Of a stretch of 64,000 bases of DNA, positions 1 through 11,449 are shown piece by piece. How positions within the stretch are numbered: position 1 is the first letter of the stretch; each line of letters begins with the position of its first letter. Origin of the DNA: Botrytis cinerea B05.10 (taxonomy: Eukaryota > Ascomycota > Leotiomycetes > Helotiales > Sclerotiniaceae); contig NC_037312.1 of NCBI RefSeq assembly GCF_000143535.2, positions 310,001 through 374,000 on the forward strand. Reading direction: 5' to 3'. A program made the translations under genes and the position numbers. The notes under the pieces are model-generated. The model ran no database searches. It was not told the origin of the DNA and saw only the letters and a list, made by a program, of their open reading frames with translations.

Positions 1-337
1 TCTGATAAATATAATTCAATATTCAATGGCCTAAACTGAATTGAGTAATACTGGATTTCTTTTACAGCTTTGTCGATATTGACGTTGGATAATTTTCAGA
101 TGTGTCAGCGAAAAGGTCACCGTATTTGCATATTCTTGCGTCACATGTTAACGTTCCATTTCGCGTCGCGTCTCTCAGCTTCTTCAACTCTCTCCGCGAA
201 AAGAAATCGAATCGACATTACTGTTGCAATTATCTGCACATTCACGTCGCCCATCGCACATCATACATTGTACATCATACATAAGCAAGCTCGTAACCAC
301 CATCATCTTCCTTTCAATTGTCTATCCATTCACAAAC

Positions 338-1054
338 ATGCCCCCCAAACCATTCAACCCCCCTCGTCCCTCCGGGCAATCCAAGCCTCGCGGACGTCCC
401 AAAGGCACAACTTCCACATCTACCACCTCCAAACCCAAATCTACAGTCAAATCGGCAGTTTCTAAGCAACCCCGCGTTTCCAAAACTCCCACTCCTCAAC
501 TCGAAGACTCAGATTCAAGCTCAGAACTGGAAAAAGATAAAAATGATGAAATGGAAGTCGACGAGGAAAGCGATGATCCATTCGCATCACAACCAACTAT
601 ATCGAAAGGAAAAGCCAAAGCATCAACGTCAACATCTGCATCTACAACCAAACCCTCAATCTCCAAGGCAAAAGATAACGGCGATCCCCAATCCTCTGAT
701 TCCGAGCTGGAAATGATATCTCCCCCTCGTCCTGCTGCTCGCAACACCGCCTCAACATCCACGCACCAAAACCCCCATCACCAAAACTCAGCCGAAGAAT
801 CAGATTCGGATTCCGAAACCCGCACAACAATCCCTAATGATCTCCTCTCTAAAATCATGCATGAATTATTCGCTGAGCCTAATACGCGGATTTCGAAAGA
901 AGCGAATAAAGCGGTGGGAAAATACATGGACACATTTGTTCGAGAGGCAATTGCGAGGGTTAGGTATACGGAGAGGGGCAGTGGAAGAGGTGGTGGGTTT
1001 TGGGAGGTGGAAGATTTGGAGAAGATGGCGCCGCAGCTGTTGTTGGATTTTTGA
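338..1054 (+). CDS. CENP-X / MHF2-like histone-fold protein
   Basis: Single-exon gene of 238 residues. The last 74 residues (about 165-238) form a CENP-X/MHF2-type histone fold. They begin IPNDLLSKIMHELF, continue with the TRISKEANKAV stretch and end in the family's characteristic PQLLLDF terminus. In this family CENP-X pairs with CENP-S, acting at the inner kinetochore and, as MHF1-MHF2, with the FANCM helicase in fork repair. Residues 1-164 are disordered, rich in Ser, Thr, Pro and Lys with acidic SDSD patches. They contain an AT-hook-like GRPKG near residue 20, which could add DNA contact. The start is the ATG in context cacaaacATG; the reading frame stays open further upstream but without conserved content. 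CENP-X proteins are usually about 80-150 residues, so the long tail is fungal-type. A G-rich linker (RGSGRGGG) interrupts the fold near residue 213. Confidence 0.85.
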   Translation: MPPKPFNPPRPSGQSKPRGRPKGTTSTSTTSKPKSTVKSAVSKQPRVSKTPTPQLEDSDSSSELEKDKNDEMEVDEESDDPFASQPTISKGKAKASTSTSASTTKPSISKAKDNGDPQSSDSELEMISPPRPAARNTASTSTHQNPHHQNSAEESDSDSETRTTIPNDLLSKIMHELFAEPNTRISKEANKAVGKYMDTFVREAIARVRYTERGSGRGGGFWEVEDLEKMAPQLLLDF

Positions 1055-1661
1055 GAGGAAGTGGGAGAGAGTTATAATTGGAAGAATCAAAATGAAAATT
1101 ATGGTTTGGGGCCCTTCAATGGAAAGAATGTTTATCTACAAGAAACTATTTCTCTAGGAAGGCACTATGGTGAGATTTGGCGTTACCGGGAGATATGAGG
1201 GGTCTGTTAACGGGTGGTTTTCCTTCATATAGAGTTATTATCTGTTATATATCCTCACAATAGTTTTCATGAATGAAGTCAAGGAGCCATCTATGCTTGA
1301 TCTGCATATTAGTCAGGAAAGGTAGCTATTCTGTGCATTTGACTCTAATACAAACAAGCACGTCACAAGTACATGATAACGAAAAGTCATATGGATATGA
1401 GAGACATCATCTATTCTATCTCATCATGATACATCGCTTTATCATCCAGCGAAATAAACAAACAAAAGTAGAGAACAACTCTCCATACGCCATCATCGCG
1501 TCCCGTCCACAGGATCGCGGTATAATGCATATATGCATAGTGATACATTAACAAATCATCATACTCTTTCTCGTCCGCATTATTTCCACCAAGCCTACTT
1601 TTCTCCCATCTTTCGAACATTTCTCTTTCATCATCCAGCATTCAACTTATCGATCAACCTC
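1055..1661. other. Intergenic 3' regions, no gene seen
   Basis: Convergent spacer between the CENP-X-like gene and the cupredoxin gene. Only short overlapping open frames without recognisable protein content are present. It presumably holds both 3' untranslated regions. Confidence 0.5.
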
Positions 1662-2580
1662 TCACAACAAAACCATTACACCAGCTCCAAGCGCACCCAT
1701 ATAGCCCATCACATTCTGCGCTCCAAATTTATTTCCAGCATTCGCAGTAGCGGCCGCAAGAGACGTGCTGGATGTAGCTGTTCCGGATGCAGCTGCAGCT
1801 GCAGATGAATCTCCGCTGTTACTTGACGATGTACCTGAGGCTGGAGAGAGTGTTGTTGCCGTAGATGAGGAGTCTGAGCCTGAAGAGCCGGACGAGGAAC
1901 CAGACGAGGAGCCCGTTGATCCCGAAGAGCCTGAATTGGAAGTCGAGGAAGTGGAAGAAGAGGAAGACGAAGTACCATCAATTGTAGGGGCAAGATTTTG
2001 TGTGGCTTTTGCTGCTAATCCTGCGTAATTTGCGAGCGAGCGGGTTGAGTTTGCTGCAGTGCTGTGAGGTGTTAGTATAAATCATATATTCAATGAAGGG
2101 ATGAAAACTAACTTCTCATTGACTACCAAAACCATCCCATTTTGACAATGCTTTCCTTGACTACAATAAAACCACAACGGTGTGGCGACTTTGACAGGCA
2201 TGCTGAATACTGGTACCATACCCGTACTATTCAATCCAGCAGCTACACTCATATAGCCACTGAAAACGCCAGTGTTATTTGAGCTTTGGCTAATTGGAAC
2301 GCAAGGTGCGTCGAAAGTGGATTGGGTGACGGTGTGGTTTCCGGCCGCGAATTGAAATTGGATTGTATCGCCTACTTTGGCGGAAATGTTGTCGGGGAAA
2401 TATCTAAGTGCAGTGCTATTGTTGGCCTGGCCGACGCGGACTATATGGGTTTGAGAGCCGGTTGTGTTTGTTGCAGCTGAAGGAAGGGTTAGTTGGACCA
2501 GAGAGAAGTAATGCATAAGACTTACCATAGACAGTGCTGATGCTCAGGGCGGAAACGAGGAGAGGCTGTATGAAATGCAT
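1662..2580 (-). CDS. Secreted, GPI-anchored cupredoxin-domain protein
   Basis: Three exons: 2580-2526, 2476-2113 and 2061-1662 (819 nt, 272 residues). Introns are 49 and 51 bp; the second has a perfect TACTAAC branch site. Residues 1-19 are a signal peptide (MHFIQPLLVSALSISTVYG). A cupredoxin fold follows to about residue 140, with candidate type I copper ligands in NHTVTQS and in WFYCSQGKHCQNGM (Cys, His, Met). A long Ser/Thr/Gly linker follows, then a small-residue site and a hydrophobic C-terminus ending GAGVMVLL, consistent with GPI anchoring at the plasma membrane or wall. This is the common ascomycete 'extracellular serine-rich protein' architecture; its physiological role is generally unknown. 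The minus-strand third exon has no internal ATG, so it is easily missed. Stop codon TGA at 1664-1662. Confidence 0.85.
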
Positions 2581-4252
2581 TTTGAAAGAATGATTTGTTA
2601 TGAAGTTAGAGAACCACTGTATGAATTTGCTTTTAAAATTTAAAAAAACAGAATAGAATAATGGCGACTGGCGCTTGAGAATGAAAAATGTATGTATATC
2701 GTACTCGCCGACAAAACAATTAAAGAATACGTATATGTTGTACCGGATAGTAAGAAGAATGAAGAGAGAAAGAAATAGTAGACAAAGTAAAAAGCCAAGA
2801 GATTGATATCAAAAAACAAAACCTACGTCGAGGGAAAAGGAAGGCATAATTAAGCAAAAACGAAGATCGAATGATCTTCAATATGCTTGTCTGATTGTTC
2901 CAGCCTTGGTGATACACATGACTAAAATTCAATACAATTCCTTCTTCCAAGAACTTTCAAGGACATCGTGAAGGTTGGGGTTGTAACAAAAATGACTATG
3001 AAGTGTTTGGGGAAGGGAGGTTTAAAACTCCAGGGGTTAGGTCCTTTGACGGGAAGCAAAACTACGGATGATGATTGAGATAAGATGACAGGAGTGAAGG
3101 CTTGGCATGCAAATCTCTTTCGAAGTTGAGATGGTGTGTATCAGGTTTGTATGTCTTGCTTGAAAGTTAAATAAATGGAGATAATTGGGGTAATATGTGT
3201 AAGGCTGGGCCTGGATGGTATGTTGGCTCTTCCTTCAGCCTCTTTGCATAATTGCAATATTTCGCCAATGATAGGGGGCTAGCCTAACTTCAGATGTATG
3301 TACATCTTTCTTCAACGACTGTGTGCAAATATTCGATTCGCACCCAGATGTCAATTTCGCTTCCTCGATAGCAACACAGCATCATTACTGCCCATGTAAA
3401 AGAAAGTCGGTCTTTTCATCCTATTGCCAACCCTTTCCTCTCGCCGGCTTCAATCTCGTCCGTCCATGGCATTGTAAGCAAGCGAGTACATGAAGCACGG
3501 AGGTGTATCAGCCCCGACAACCTTAAAACGTCCCAAGTTTCAATAACTTGGGTTGAATATACGACTGTACGTTGATATCGTCTGATTATACGTTCTTTTA
3601 AGGTTTTGAGCGGGTGGGTGATGGGACCGTTTTTCCATGATATGATAGAAAATTGTTGAGATGAATCATTGACGCGTTTGAACTTGAGATAACATTCGGT
3701 GAGGGTTGAAGGATCGCAAGGTCGTGTCACGGGCGTCCAGATCACGTGATCATAGGGCTAATTATACTTGGCAATTATATCGCCAAATAACATCTCTAGC
3801 AATGATTCTTGTTCATATCTTGTGTATTTTCATATTGTATTGTGAAAACTCTCAACCAGGGTTTTGGTCTCGATGCAGACATCCTTTGTGCAATTTCTGT
3901 TATTATTCTGAAATTCATTGTTTGATTTGTTTGACATTTAATCAACTTGTAGACACCTTAAGGATCAAACCGTCCTGACAGGATAAAGATGTTGATGGCG
4001 GATCACTTCCAACCAACGTCCAATTGTCTACCTACTTATGAGATCCATCTCGCCTCATTTGGCTGTCATTGCAGCATCACTCGGTCATGAGCTCCAATTA
4101 AAAAATGATATCTTGGCAAGGGTGAGGGGGATAAGACAAGGTAGTTCTACCGACGCGGAGCTGAAAGTTCAGGGCCCATCTTGCCACACAGTAGTATATC
4201 TGTACCTGTGAAATGTCGCAAGTTTTCCATTCTTCACGACGCAATTTTCAAA
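2581..4252. other. Intergenic region, no gene supported
   Basis: Divergent spacer of about 1.7 kb holding the cupredoxin promoter (right of 2580) and the TLC-gene promoter (left of 4253). A 109-codon open frame on the minus strand at 3416-3745 starts only at GTG and has no recognisable content. Confidence 0.5.
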
Positions 4253-5275
4253 ATGCTCGATCCATTCTTCTCTCCTCCAAAGACCTTTGGCACGAAAGTG
4301 CAAGTCTTGGCTGATTTTTTGGACTTGCAAACGTTGCCGTACCACATGCATGAAATAATTATCGCATTTTGTTTCTACACCATAGTCGATACCTATGTAT
4401 CCCAAATTATTTCATCTCGACTATTTCCAAAAATATACCCATCGCTTTCCCATCGAGTCAAGATCAATTGGAACATTCATTTCGTCTCATTCGTTCAATC
4501 TACTGTGATCTGTTTATTGGCCCTGTGGGTGCTATGGACAGATGATGAACGATGGGATATGGACTGGAGGGGAAGAATATGGGGATACACTGGCGCTGGA
4601 GGTCTTGTCCAAGCTTTTGCTATGGGCTATTTCTTGTGGGATTTGATGGCTAGTGTTGTCCATCTAGATTCTCTTGGATGGAGCTCGTTAATACACGCCA
4701 TCTGTGCACTTTTAGTGGTTGGCATTGGTTTTGTGAGTTTATATATTTTTTGGTTTCTACATAAACACGTATCCATCATCACTATACTGTATTAAGCTAA
4801 TACAGCAAATGCTTAGAGACCATTCGCGAATTATTATGGCCTGAACTTCGTCCTTTATGAACTCTCCACCCCGTTCCTCAATATTCACTGGTTCTTCGAT
4901 AAGCTCAATATGACGGGCTCCAAAGCGCAACTTTACAATGGCATAGTACTCCTCGTTACGTTCTTTTCATGTCGTCTTGTATGGGGTGTCTACCAATCTG
5001 CAAGACTATATCATGATCTATGGAGCTCTTTCCATACCTCTCGTGCGATAATTGCCCCGGAACCGCGATTCTCTGGTGGTTCAGAATGGGAGCTCTTTAG
5101 ATTCCTCGGAGAATCCAAAGAGCTGTCGCTACCAACATGGTTAGCGTGGGGATATCTGGCAACGAACACTATATTGACACTCTTGAATTTCTATTGGTTT
5201 AATCAGATGGTTTCCGCGGTATCGAAAAGGTTTTCCAAGAAAGGAAAGCACACACGAGTAGATAAGAAAGAGTAG
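4253..5275 (+). CDS. TLC-domain (TRAM-LAG1-CLN8) membrane protein
   Basis: Two exons, 4253-4732 and 4817-5275 (939 nt, 312 residues), with an 84-bp intron (GTGAGT...CTTAG) that joins in phase 0. The protein has several hydrophobic segments: HEIIIAFCFYTIVDTYV, FVQSTVICLLALWVLW, GLVQAFAMGYFLWDL, LIHAICALLVVGIGF, then after the intron YNGIVLLVTFFSC and LAWGYLATNTILTLLNFYWF. The order and the HAICALL...RPFANYYGLNFVLYE...STPFLNIHWF block match the TLC/TMEM56 (TLCD4-like) family. That family includes ceramide synthases and lipid-handling ER proteins. The catalytic HH pair of LAG1-type ceramide synthases is not obvious here, so ceramide synthesis should not be assumed. The C-terminus is basic (KKGKHTRVDKKE), as in ER-resident proteins. 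The start at 4253 (MLDPFF) was preferred over an upstream in-frame ATG at 4181 because conservation-like content begins there. Confidence 0.8.
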
Positions 5276-5724
5276 AATTTCTGAAATATCATCAGGTAAA
5301 TCCTTGCAGGCGACTTGCTACAGGCTAGATTTGATTACGCAATAAGAAGAATTCAAGATATTCTCTCTCATTTTGTCATAAAGTCACCAATTTAAGTACA
5401 CAGTAGAGTGGTAGATTTAAATATGTGCAAGAATATATTCAAGACCGTGTTGGGCTTAAATCGTTTCCTCAGTACATTCAATAGTCTGCTAGTACTTTAA
5501 TCGAACCGCGAGCTAGACAAACTAAATAAAGTTCTCTAGAACCATATACGCAGTCCGAATTATTGGATACACTGTGTTTACTAGCTGGAGGTCCTAAGAG
5601 AAGCTTGAACATTATATCAACCTTTTGTCGTATGTGTGTACTTGAAGGCCCCCTTAAATAAGATCGCGCCCCCCCTTTCCTCCAGACTACAGTGGCGCAA
5701 ATTCCTCGCAACATTTTGAACAAA
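5276..5724. other. Convergent 3' spacer
   Basis: Spacer between the TLC-protein and PAQR genes, whose 3' ends face each other. No coding content or structured element recognised. Confidence 0.5.
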
Positions 5725-7128
5725 TCAAATACATTGGAATGTATCCGAATGTATATGGTCAAAAGCTCTCAAAAGCCCAGCCATGTGTGCTAATCCCGCA
5801 AAAATAACCATAAAATGGAGAATCTGATGGCTTGAACCTAAGATGTCGTGGCGACGTGGAAACCATTTCTCTGGTATCTATGAATGTATTCGTTAGTTTT
5901 CAGTGCTTAAATCCCCATCTCTTCTCGACCCTAAGTTTGCAAGATCGTGGAGCAAATGCGGCAGTTGTGCAAGACTTAGCTTACCCTTGCAGCGTAGGCA
6001 AAAGCACCAAACAAATTGAACCCAGCCATGATTCCCATCCAATCTAAACTCATTCTCCAATTTTGCGTGTCATACCCGTATAGTATAAGACCATGAATGA
6101 CGAAGGTGATAGAGGAAAGCCCCAGACAACTGTACATAATTGCTCTGTATGGACGAAAGGCTGAGTGCCGGAATTTGGGGTGGAGAGTGGTGATTGCACA
6201 GGCCGCTGCGGAGAGTGATATCTGGTTTTATTGTTAGTAAATTCTCTTGATGGGAAAAGTCTGTTTACCATTATCCAATATGTTTCCTGGATAGCTGGAT
6301 CGCAGTAAAATCCATAGTAAACAGTCGGGATTGTGGAACCCCACATCAGGATCACAACGCCTAGATAGTCGAGTTGATTGCCAAGTGCATTAACTCTCTT
6401 ACTGTGGTTTGCTAGAAGATGGAAACTATCGAGGCATCAGCTGGAAGAAGCAATTCAACAGCCAAATGAGCATACGTAGCTGAAAGTAGAAAGCAAATAG
6501 CTACTCCAAAGAAAAAGGTCGAGAACACGACAATATCTGCTATCGTTGCAGTGGCATAGCGTGGAGCGATTTGTCTATAGAGAGAAAATGGAAGAGTAGC
6601 GAAGAGAATGGAGCCGAATAAATGAGAGTATATGTTGACTGGACGTGCGATTTCTTATCAGCAATATTTTCAAACCCTTCTATACGAAGCAACTTTACTT
6701 GTCTCGTTATGTATATGACCTAAGCTCCACAGAGAGGTTAGAAGTGAATTCGAGGCAGGTCTGTGTCATGTTAGTCGCATGATAACGAATCCATAGCATA
6801 TAAGGAAGTCACCTGTATCCTGATATGATGTATTCATTGTCTCTAGAAAACCAGAAATCTTAGCCAGTTCTCATTTGAAGCATTTTAGAAACCAAACTAA
6901 CTGCTGCCAGTGTTCTTCAGCTCACCGTTAGTGATTGTAAAGACCGCGGAGAATTCAAGGGAACTTACGAAGTTCATGCCATTCGAGTAAATTACTTCCC
7001 ACATTATAGCCGCCTAGATTTACCCTACCTCGAAGTCGTGCTTTACTACTAATATCTGGCTGTCCCGCGACCACTTTGATGGTGTTTTGGTTCTTCTTAT
7101 CAGAACGTAGTATTGGTCTCGATAACAT
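5725..7128 (-). CDS. PAQR / haemolysin-III family receptor (Izh-like)
   Basis: Eight exons: 7128-6969, 6914-6902, 6842-6813, 6760-6699, 6638-6476, 6425-6269, 6221-5985 and 5877-5725 (975 nt, 324 residues). All introns are GT-AG with CTAAC or CTGAT-like branch sites. The product is a seven-helix membrane protein of the AdipoR/Hly-III family: HWQQDNEYIISGYR before helix 1, SATFH (His145) and SSHQILH (His291, His295). These three histidines match the zinc site of the family. Fungal members (yeast Izh proteins) influence zinc and sterol homeostasis. In animals the fold is linked to ceramidase activity. The gene converges with the TLC-domain gene, another lipid-linked membrane protein; this may be coincidental. 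The 13-nt second exon (AACACTGGCAGCA) is needed to keep the frame and to supply the conserved Trp/Asp-Asn-Glu segment. Confidence 0.88.
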
Positions 7129-7725
7129 ATTTGGAAATTGCAACAAACTGATTTAACAATGAGTAACAAACGCACACAACGAAACAAAGAAATAGTACTA
7201 TACTTATCAATACTTTACAAAGTGAGACAGACAAAGACAAAAGAGGTCAGCCCCTCGATTCCAAGTCACGTGAGCGGAGTGAGTACTTCCCAAAGCAACC
7301 TTCCGTTTCTAGTCAACAATGCATATAACCCCAGCCGGCGCTTATGCCCCAAAGTGTAGAATCGATGTCCCATAAAATCTCAAAGGTGTATGGTAGGTAT
7401 CCTTTGGCTTACACACTCGTATATTTGAATCAACGGAATCGGTTCTCTATTGGTAATGACCGATTCTACATGAGAAACCCTGCGCTGGAGGGCGTCCTGC
7501 AGAATCTTCTTTGGGTTGAAATTCACATTTTGTCCGAAACAAGTTCATGCTATATTTATTCATGAAACAATTGAGGCACAATAAATCTTGATGAAATTAG
7601 ACATATAGGTTGAAGAAAAACATTAAGTGATTTTAAGTCCCAACGCGCAGGTCCGCTAGATTTCGCGTGAAGTACAACTTATTAGTCTCTTTCTGTTACT
7701 TCACATCACGCTATTTACCACCACG
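7129..7725. promoter_or_regulatory. Bidirectional promoter region
   Basis: A 597-bp divergent spacer between the PAQR gene and the large membrane-protein gene. It should hold both promoters. No TATA box or operator could be assigned with confidence. Confidence 0.4.
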
Positions 7726-9683
7726 ATGCTATTATCCATATTTTCTTTCTTCTTCTATTTCTTCTTGTTCGATATATCAACATGTGCGCCATTTCTCAAA
7801 CCAAGCAACGAGACAACCACTGGCTGGGTGTCGGATCCCAACGGCCGAGGAACATTTTCCCTCGTCGTTTCTTGTCTTTTGACATTATCGCTCTGTGTTT
7901 GGTCGGCAATGCATCTTAACATTCCAGGAACTTATCATCCTACGATACAAGAATTCATAAGAGGAATCAGATGGGGTGTTGTAGGTATTTTCGCTCCGGA
8001 GCTGGTGGTCTTTGCGGCTTGGAGACAGTATAATTCTGCAACGGCTCTGAAAGCTTTGGTTCAAGATAGAATTGCTGAGGCTGTGACGCCGTGTCCGAGT
8101 GAGCAGCCCAGCACAAAATCCTCAGATGTAAGTATTTCTGGTTTTCTCTTCAGTCTGGGACATGATTTCAGATCTTCAGATTCCAAAAAATCTTAACATT
8201 GAAGAAACTTGTATGGAAATGAGGATTTGCTTTCTCATGGATAATACAAACCATGAGGAGAGTGACTACTCAAGTTACTTACGATTATTAGCTTGCCAGC
8301 AAATCGACAAGAATTGAAGTACATGATGCCATTTCGCCATGGACCACTGTTCATGGCTTTTACGCCGGCATGGGCGGATTTGTTTTCGATTTTGAGAATT
8401 CCGAGGACGAAGCCTCGCCATTCATACCTGAATATCAACGTTTAACCCTTACCGCACGTGGTGTTAGTCTACTCGCGGAATGCGGTCACCTCCCAAACAT
8501 AAGCAGACGCGAGATATTGGATAAAAGCAAAGCCGATACCATGGCGAAACTCCTTGTTATCCTCCAAGCTGGGTGGATGCTAGTACAAGTTGTTGGAAGA
8601 CTCGTTACTGGGCTTCCGGTCACTCTTTTGGAAGTGAACACACTGGGCCACGTTCTCTGCGCATTCATTATCTATTTGTTATGGTGGCACAAACCGCGTT
8701 CTATAATGGTACCCACGAAACTCGAAGGAGATTGGGTAAAGCCTTTATGTGCGTACATGTATATGAGCAGTCAAATCAGTGGACACGATAGCAAACATCC
8801 TGGCATGCTCAAGAGATCGTGGAAAGACTCTGAACTTTCGAGATTTGCATATGTGCCTCCGGTAGTATCTGATGGGATTCAGGAGGGACTTGGAATTCAG
8901 AGAGCATCGTCCAGTCTCACTCCGGGAAAATCTCAGATTATCGAAATTGATGCAACAACCACGGAACTGCATGAATTAGCCCAAAGATCTACATTCGGAT
9001 TCTTTGTCCCGTCAAGATCAGATCTCAATGCCGACGGTTCTTCCAAGCGAGATCCTGACCAAACAGAAAATACAGAGTACCTACTTAATGCTAGTCCCGA
9101 GCAACATACTCGCTGGCAACTAGCAGCAAAAGCAATCCACACTCACCCTGCGCTGCGCTCTCGTTTCACCATCAACACCATTCCAGCTTCTCCCGATCAA
9201 TCCGCCCACCAAATACACGAACCCCTAATTGAACAACTCGTTTCTCTCCGCGCGGGCAACTGGCCCGGCGAAGACCTCCTTCGTAGCACTGGTGGTCTCG
9301 TCATGGGCATGACGTTATGGCTAGCCAGTATTGCGTTTGGAGCCGTGCACGCAGCCGCCTGGTACGATTATTTCCCGTCTCTCTTCGAACAATGGATGTG
9401 GAGAGCCAGTGCCGTATATATTGCCTTTTCCGGACTATTATGGTTATGTATCAATGGGCTCGCTCGAGCTATCAAGCCCATCGATCAGTTCTGGGATCGT
9501 TTCGTAGCTTTGAAAGAACATTGGGCTAGCTATTTGGTGATTGGGTTTTTGTGTACAGTTTGTGGCATAGCGTATGTGGTTGCGAGAATTTACTTGGTGG
9601 TCGAGGCGTTTATTAGTATTAGAAAGTTGCCGGTTGGGGCCTATGGAACGCCGGATTGGACAACGGTTGTACCGCATTTGTAG
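7726..9683 (+). CDS. Large multi-pass fungal membrane protein, unknown function
   Basis: Two exons, 7726-8127 and 8292-9683 (1794 nt, 597 residues). The intron is 164 bp, GTAAGT...TTAG, phase 0. The protein starts with a strongly hydrophobic signal-like segment (residues 1-20). Further membrane segments lie near residues 44-65 and 80-97, two in 215-265 (AKLLVILQAGWMLVQVV, HVLCAFIIYLLWW), and at least four in the last 130 residues. Hallmarks are the WTTVHGFYAGMGGFVFD motif at about 151-167 and the ...PWKP-like KPRSI after helix 5. Proteins with this plan are widespread and multicopy in Ascomycota, but I know of no assigned function. The first exon's VVFAAWRQY and the GFYAGMGG motif make the two-exon join convincing. 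A transport or sensory role is possible but unsupported. Confidence 0.75.
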
Positions 9684-9778
9684 TTTATTTTCATGATGCC
9701 TCGTCTTTTCTCAAGTTGTTTCTAGCCCTTCCCCGACCTAATTTCTGACCTCGAAAGTACCCAGGGTATTCAATAGCC

Positions 9779-9934
9779 CGGACTGCAGTCCAACATTCAA
9801 GGTCTTGAGTATCCAAAAGCAATTAGAAATCTGAAAACGATTTAATATTCTAATCAAATTCAGTATCTCAAATGATTTGAACATTCTAATTCTTTTTAGA
9901 TATCCAAAACCTTATATTGTTGGACTGTAGTTCG
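9779..9934. repeat. MITE-like imperfect inverted repeat, about 156 bp
   Basis: About 25 bp at the left end (9779-9803, CGGACTGCAGTCCAACATTC...) is the inverse of the right end (9909-9934; read on the other strand CGAACTACAGTCCAACAATA...). The core match is CAGTCCAACA. Two of the mismatches are G-to-A transitions of the kind repeat-induced point mutation makes. The interior is AT-rich and non-coding. It sits in the spacer after the large membrane-protein gene. Confidence 0.45.
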
Positions 9935-10333
9935 AACCATCAAACATCCTAAAAGTACCCACTCCATAAAATATTCGAGATCCGAGTTCTCAGCCCTACA
10001 GAACATCCGGTCTCTATGCCGGCCTCATCATAACGTCAATAAAAACTCTGATATATTGACCCAATCTCTGACCAAATATCATCTTGTTAGGAATACACGG
10101 TCTAGAAAATATAGGTAGAACAATAATGCAATATCAAAGTTATATAACCTCCCCCCCAATTCCAAAGTCAGGATCCGATATAATTATTTCCTGTACATAA
10201 TCTACTCCACACATCAAGTTAAACCCAGTGAGAAGCCTTCAAAGTTTATCTCTATTACATTAGTTCTTTATTAATTACCTACTCTTTTCTTCTCTTTCGA
10301 ATCATCGAAATCAAAATCAAAATCAAAATCAAC
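9935..10333. promoter_or_regulatory. Upstream region of the 281-residue hypothetical gene
   Basis: AT-rich spacer. A direct run of AATCAAA units (about 10302-10330) immediately precedes the start codon. No other element recognised. Confidence 0.3.
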
Positions 10334-11179
10334 ATGTCTTCAAAAGCCAATACCAAGAAACCACTCAAAGAACTAACTTCCAAAAGCCATCCAACTTCCC
10401 ATCCCCATATTCAAACCCCTCAAAAACAATTTCAAACATCCCGTCGAAATCCTCATACCCCTCCCGCTTCCATCCACTCAATGAATTCCGACACCAACTC
10501 CGTAAACTCGGACTCGGACTCCGACTCCGACTCCGAATATTCAAGCCGCACATCTCAGTCTGACTATATCCATTCCTCTTACTCATCCCCGTCATCCCTC
10601 CGCGCTCCTGAAACTCCCTCGCTAGAATCGTATCGAGATACGCTCGATGCGCAAATAATAGAATATCTTCATTCCCACCCGGACAAACCTTATCTGAAAT
10701 CTCCATCCCCATCACCACCATCCTCCCTCTCTCCCTCCTCCCTCTCCCACCTCGACCAAAGCCTCCACACCCAACTCCTGCGCTCCCGTCGGTACGGCCA
10801 CCTCGCCCTGCTCGCCTATGAAAACGAGCTCGCGCGTCAAAAACTCATCCATCGCATTTCCCTCCTGAACATCGAACTCCGCGAAAAAGGAGAAGAGATG
10901 AAGAGGCTAGTAGTGCAGGAATTGAGCGAGGAGCAGGGGGTAAGGGAGGAAGCGATGCCCAGTTGGATGGGAGAGGTTCTGTATTGGGGGGGCTGGGAGG
11001 AGGGGTGTGTGGGGTTTTGGGAGGGTTGGGAGGGGTATTGGGAGAGGTTTTTTAGAGAGGAGGATGGAAATGAGAGGGAAAGTAGAAAGGGGGTATGGAA
11101 AAAATGGGGAAGGGAGATTAGAGGGATTTTTGGGGGGAGAGGGAAGAGGGGGGTAGGAGAAGATTATGAGATGATGTAG
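10334..11179 (+). CDS. Low-complexity hypothetical protein
   Basis: Single open frame of 281 residues starting at the ATG in AACATG. I do not recognise a family. Residues 1-75 are basic, then Ser-rich, with an SDSDSDSDSE acidic patch. Residues 93-110 (SYRDTLDAQIIEYLHSHP) and 136-200 look helical and probably fold (ARQKLIHRISLLNIELREKGEEMKRL suggests a coiled coil). The C-terminal third is Trp, Gly and Glu rich with repeats such as YWGGWEEG and FWEGWEGYWERF. Base composition flips within the gene: the first 550 nt are C-rich on the coding strand, the last 270 nt strongly G-rich. The frame is long relative to chance and the codon content is protein-like, so it is probably a real lineage-restricted gene. 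Confidence 0.6.
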   Translation: MSSKANTKKPLKELTSKSHPTSHPHIQTPQKQFQTSRRNPHTPPASIHSMNSDTNSVNSDSDSDSDSEYSSRTSQSDYIHSSYSSPSSLRAPETPSLESYRDTLDAQIIEYLHSHPDKPYLKSPSPSPPSSLSPSSLSHLDQSLHTQLLRSRRYGHLALLAYENELARQKLIHRISLLNIELREKGEEMKRLVVQELSEEQGVREEAMPSWMGEVLYWGGWEEGCVGFWEGWEGYWERFFREEDGNERESRKGVWKKWGREIRGIFGGRGKRGVGEDYEMM

Positions 11180-11449
11180 AAACCCCCAAAATAGAAGGAA
11201 ATTTTATTAATCAATTCATTATCTTGAAGATAGAAAACGCAGAATAAAAGATTATTCCTGCATTATCTGAGAATAGCATTTTCTAGCTCATAGTATTTAC
11301 AAAATAGCAACTCTGCCATCTTGGCTAGTTGACTAGAGACGTGAAGATCAAGCCACCATAAAAACGCGTCCCATTATTTCATCTCATATCCATCATTTCT
11401 CATTCATCATGATATTCATCATCCACATCCACAAACACAACAAATCCAC
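11180..11449. other. Convergent 3' spacer
   Basis: Short spacer between the hypothetical gene and the MFS transporter stop codon. No element recognised. Confidence 0.4.

Noticed and set aside
1709..2028. Overlapping acidic and Leu/Pro/Gln-rich open frames on both strands
   Set aside because: They are other-frame readings of the Ser-rich third exon of the cupredoxin gene.
3416..3745. 109-codon minus-strand open frame
   Set aside because: It begins only with GTG, has no domain-like content, and lies in a promoter-type spacer.
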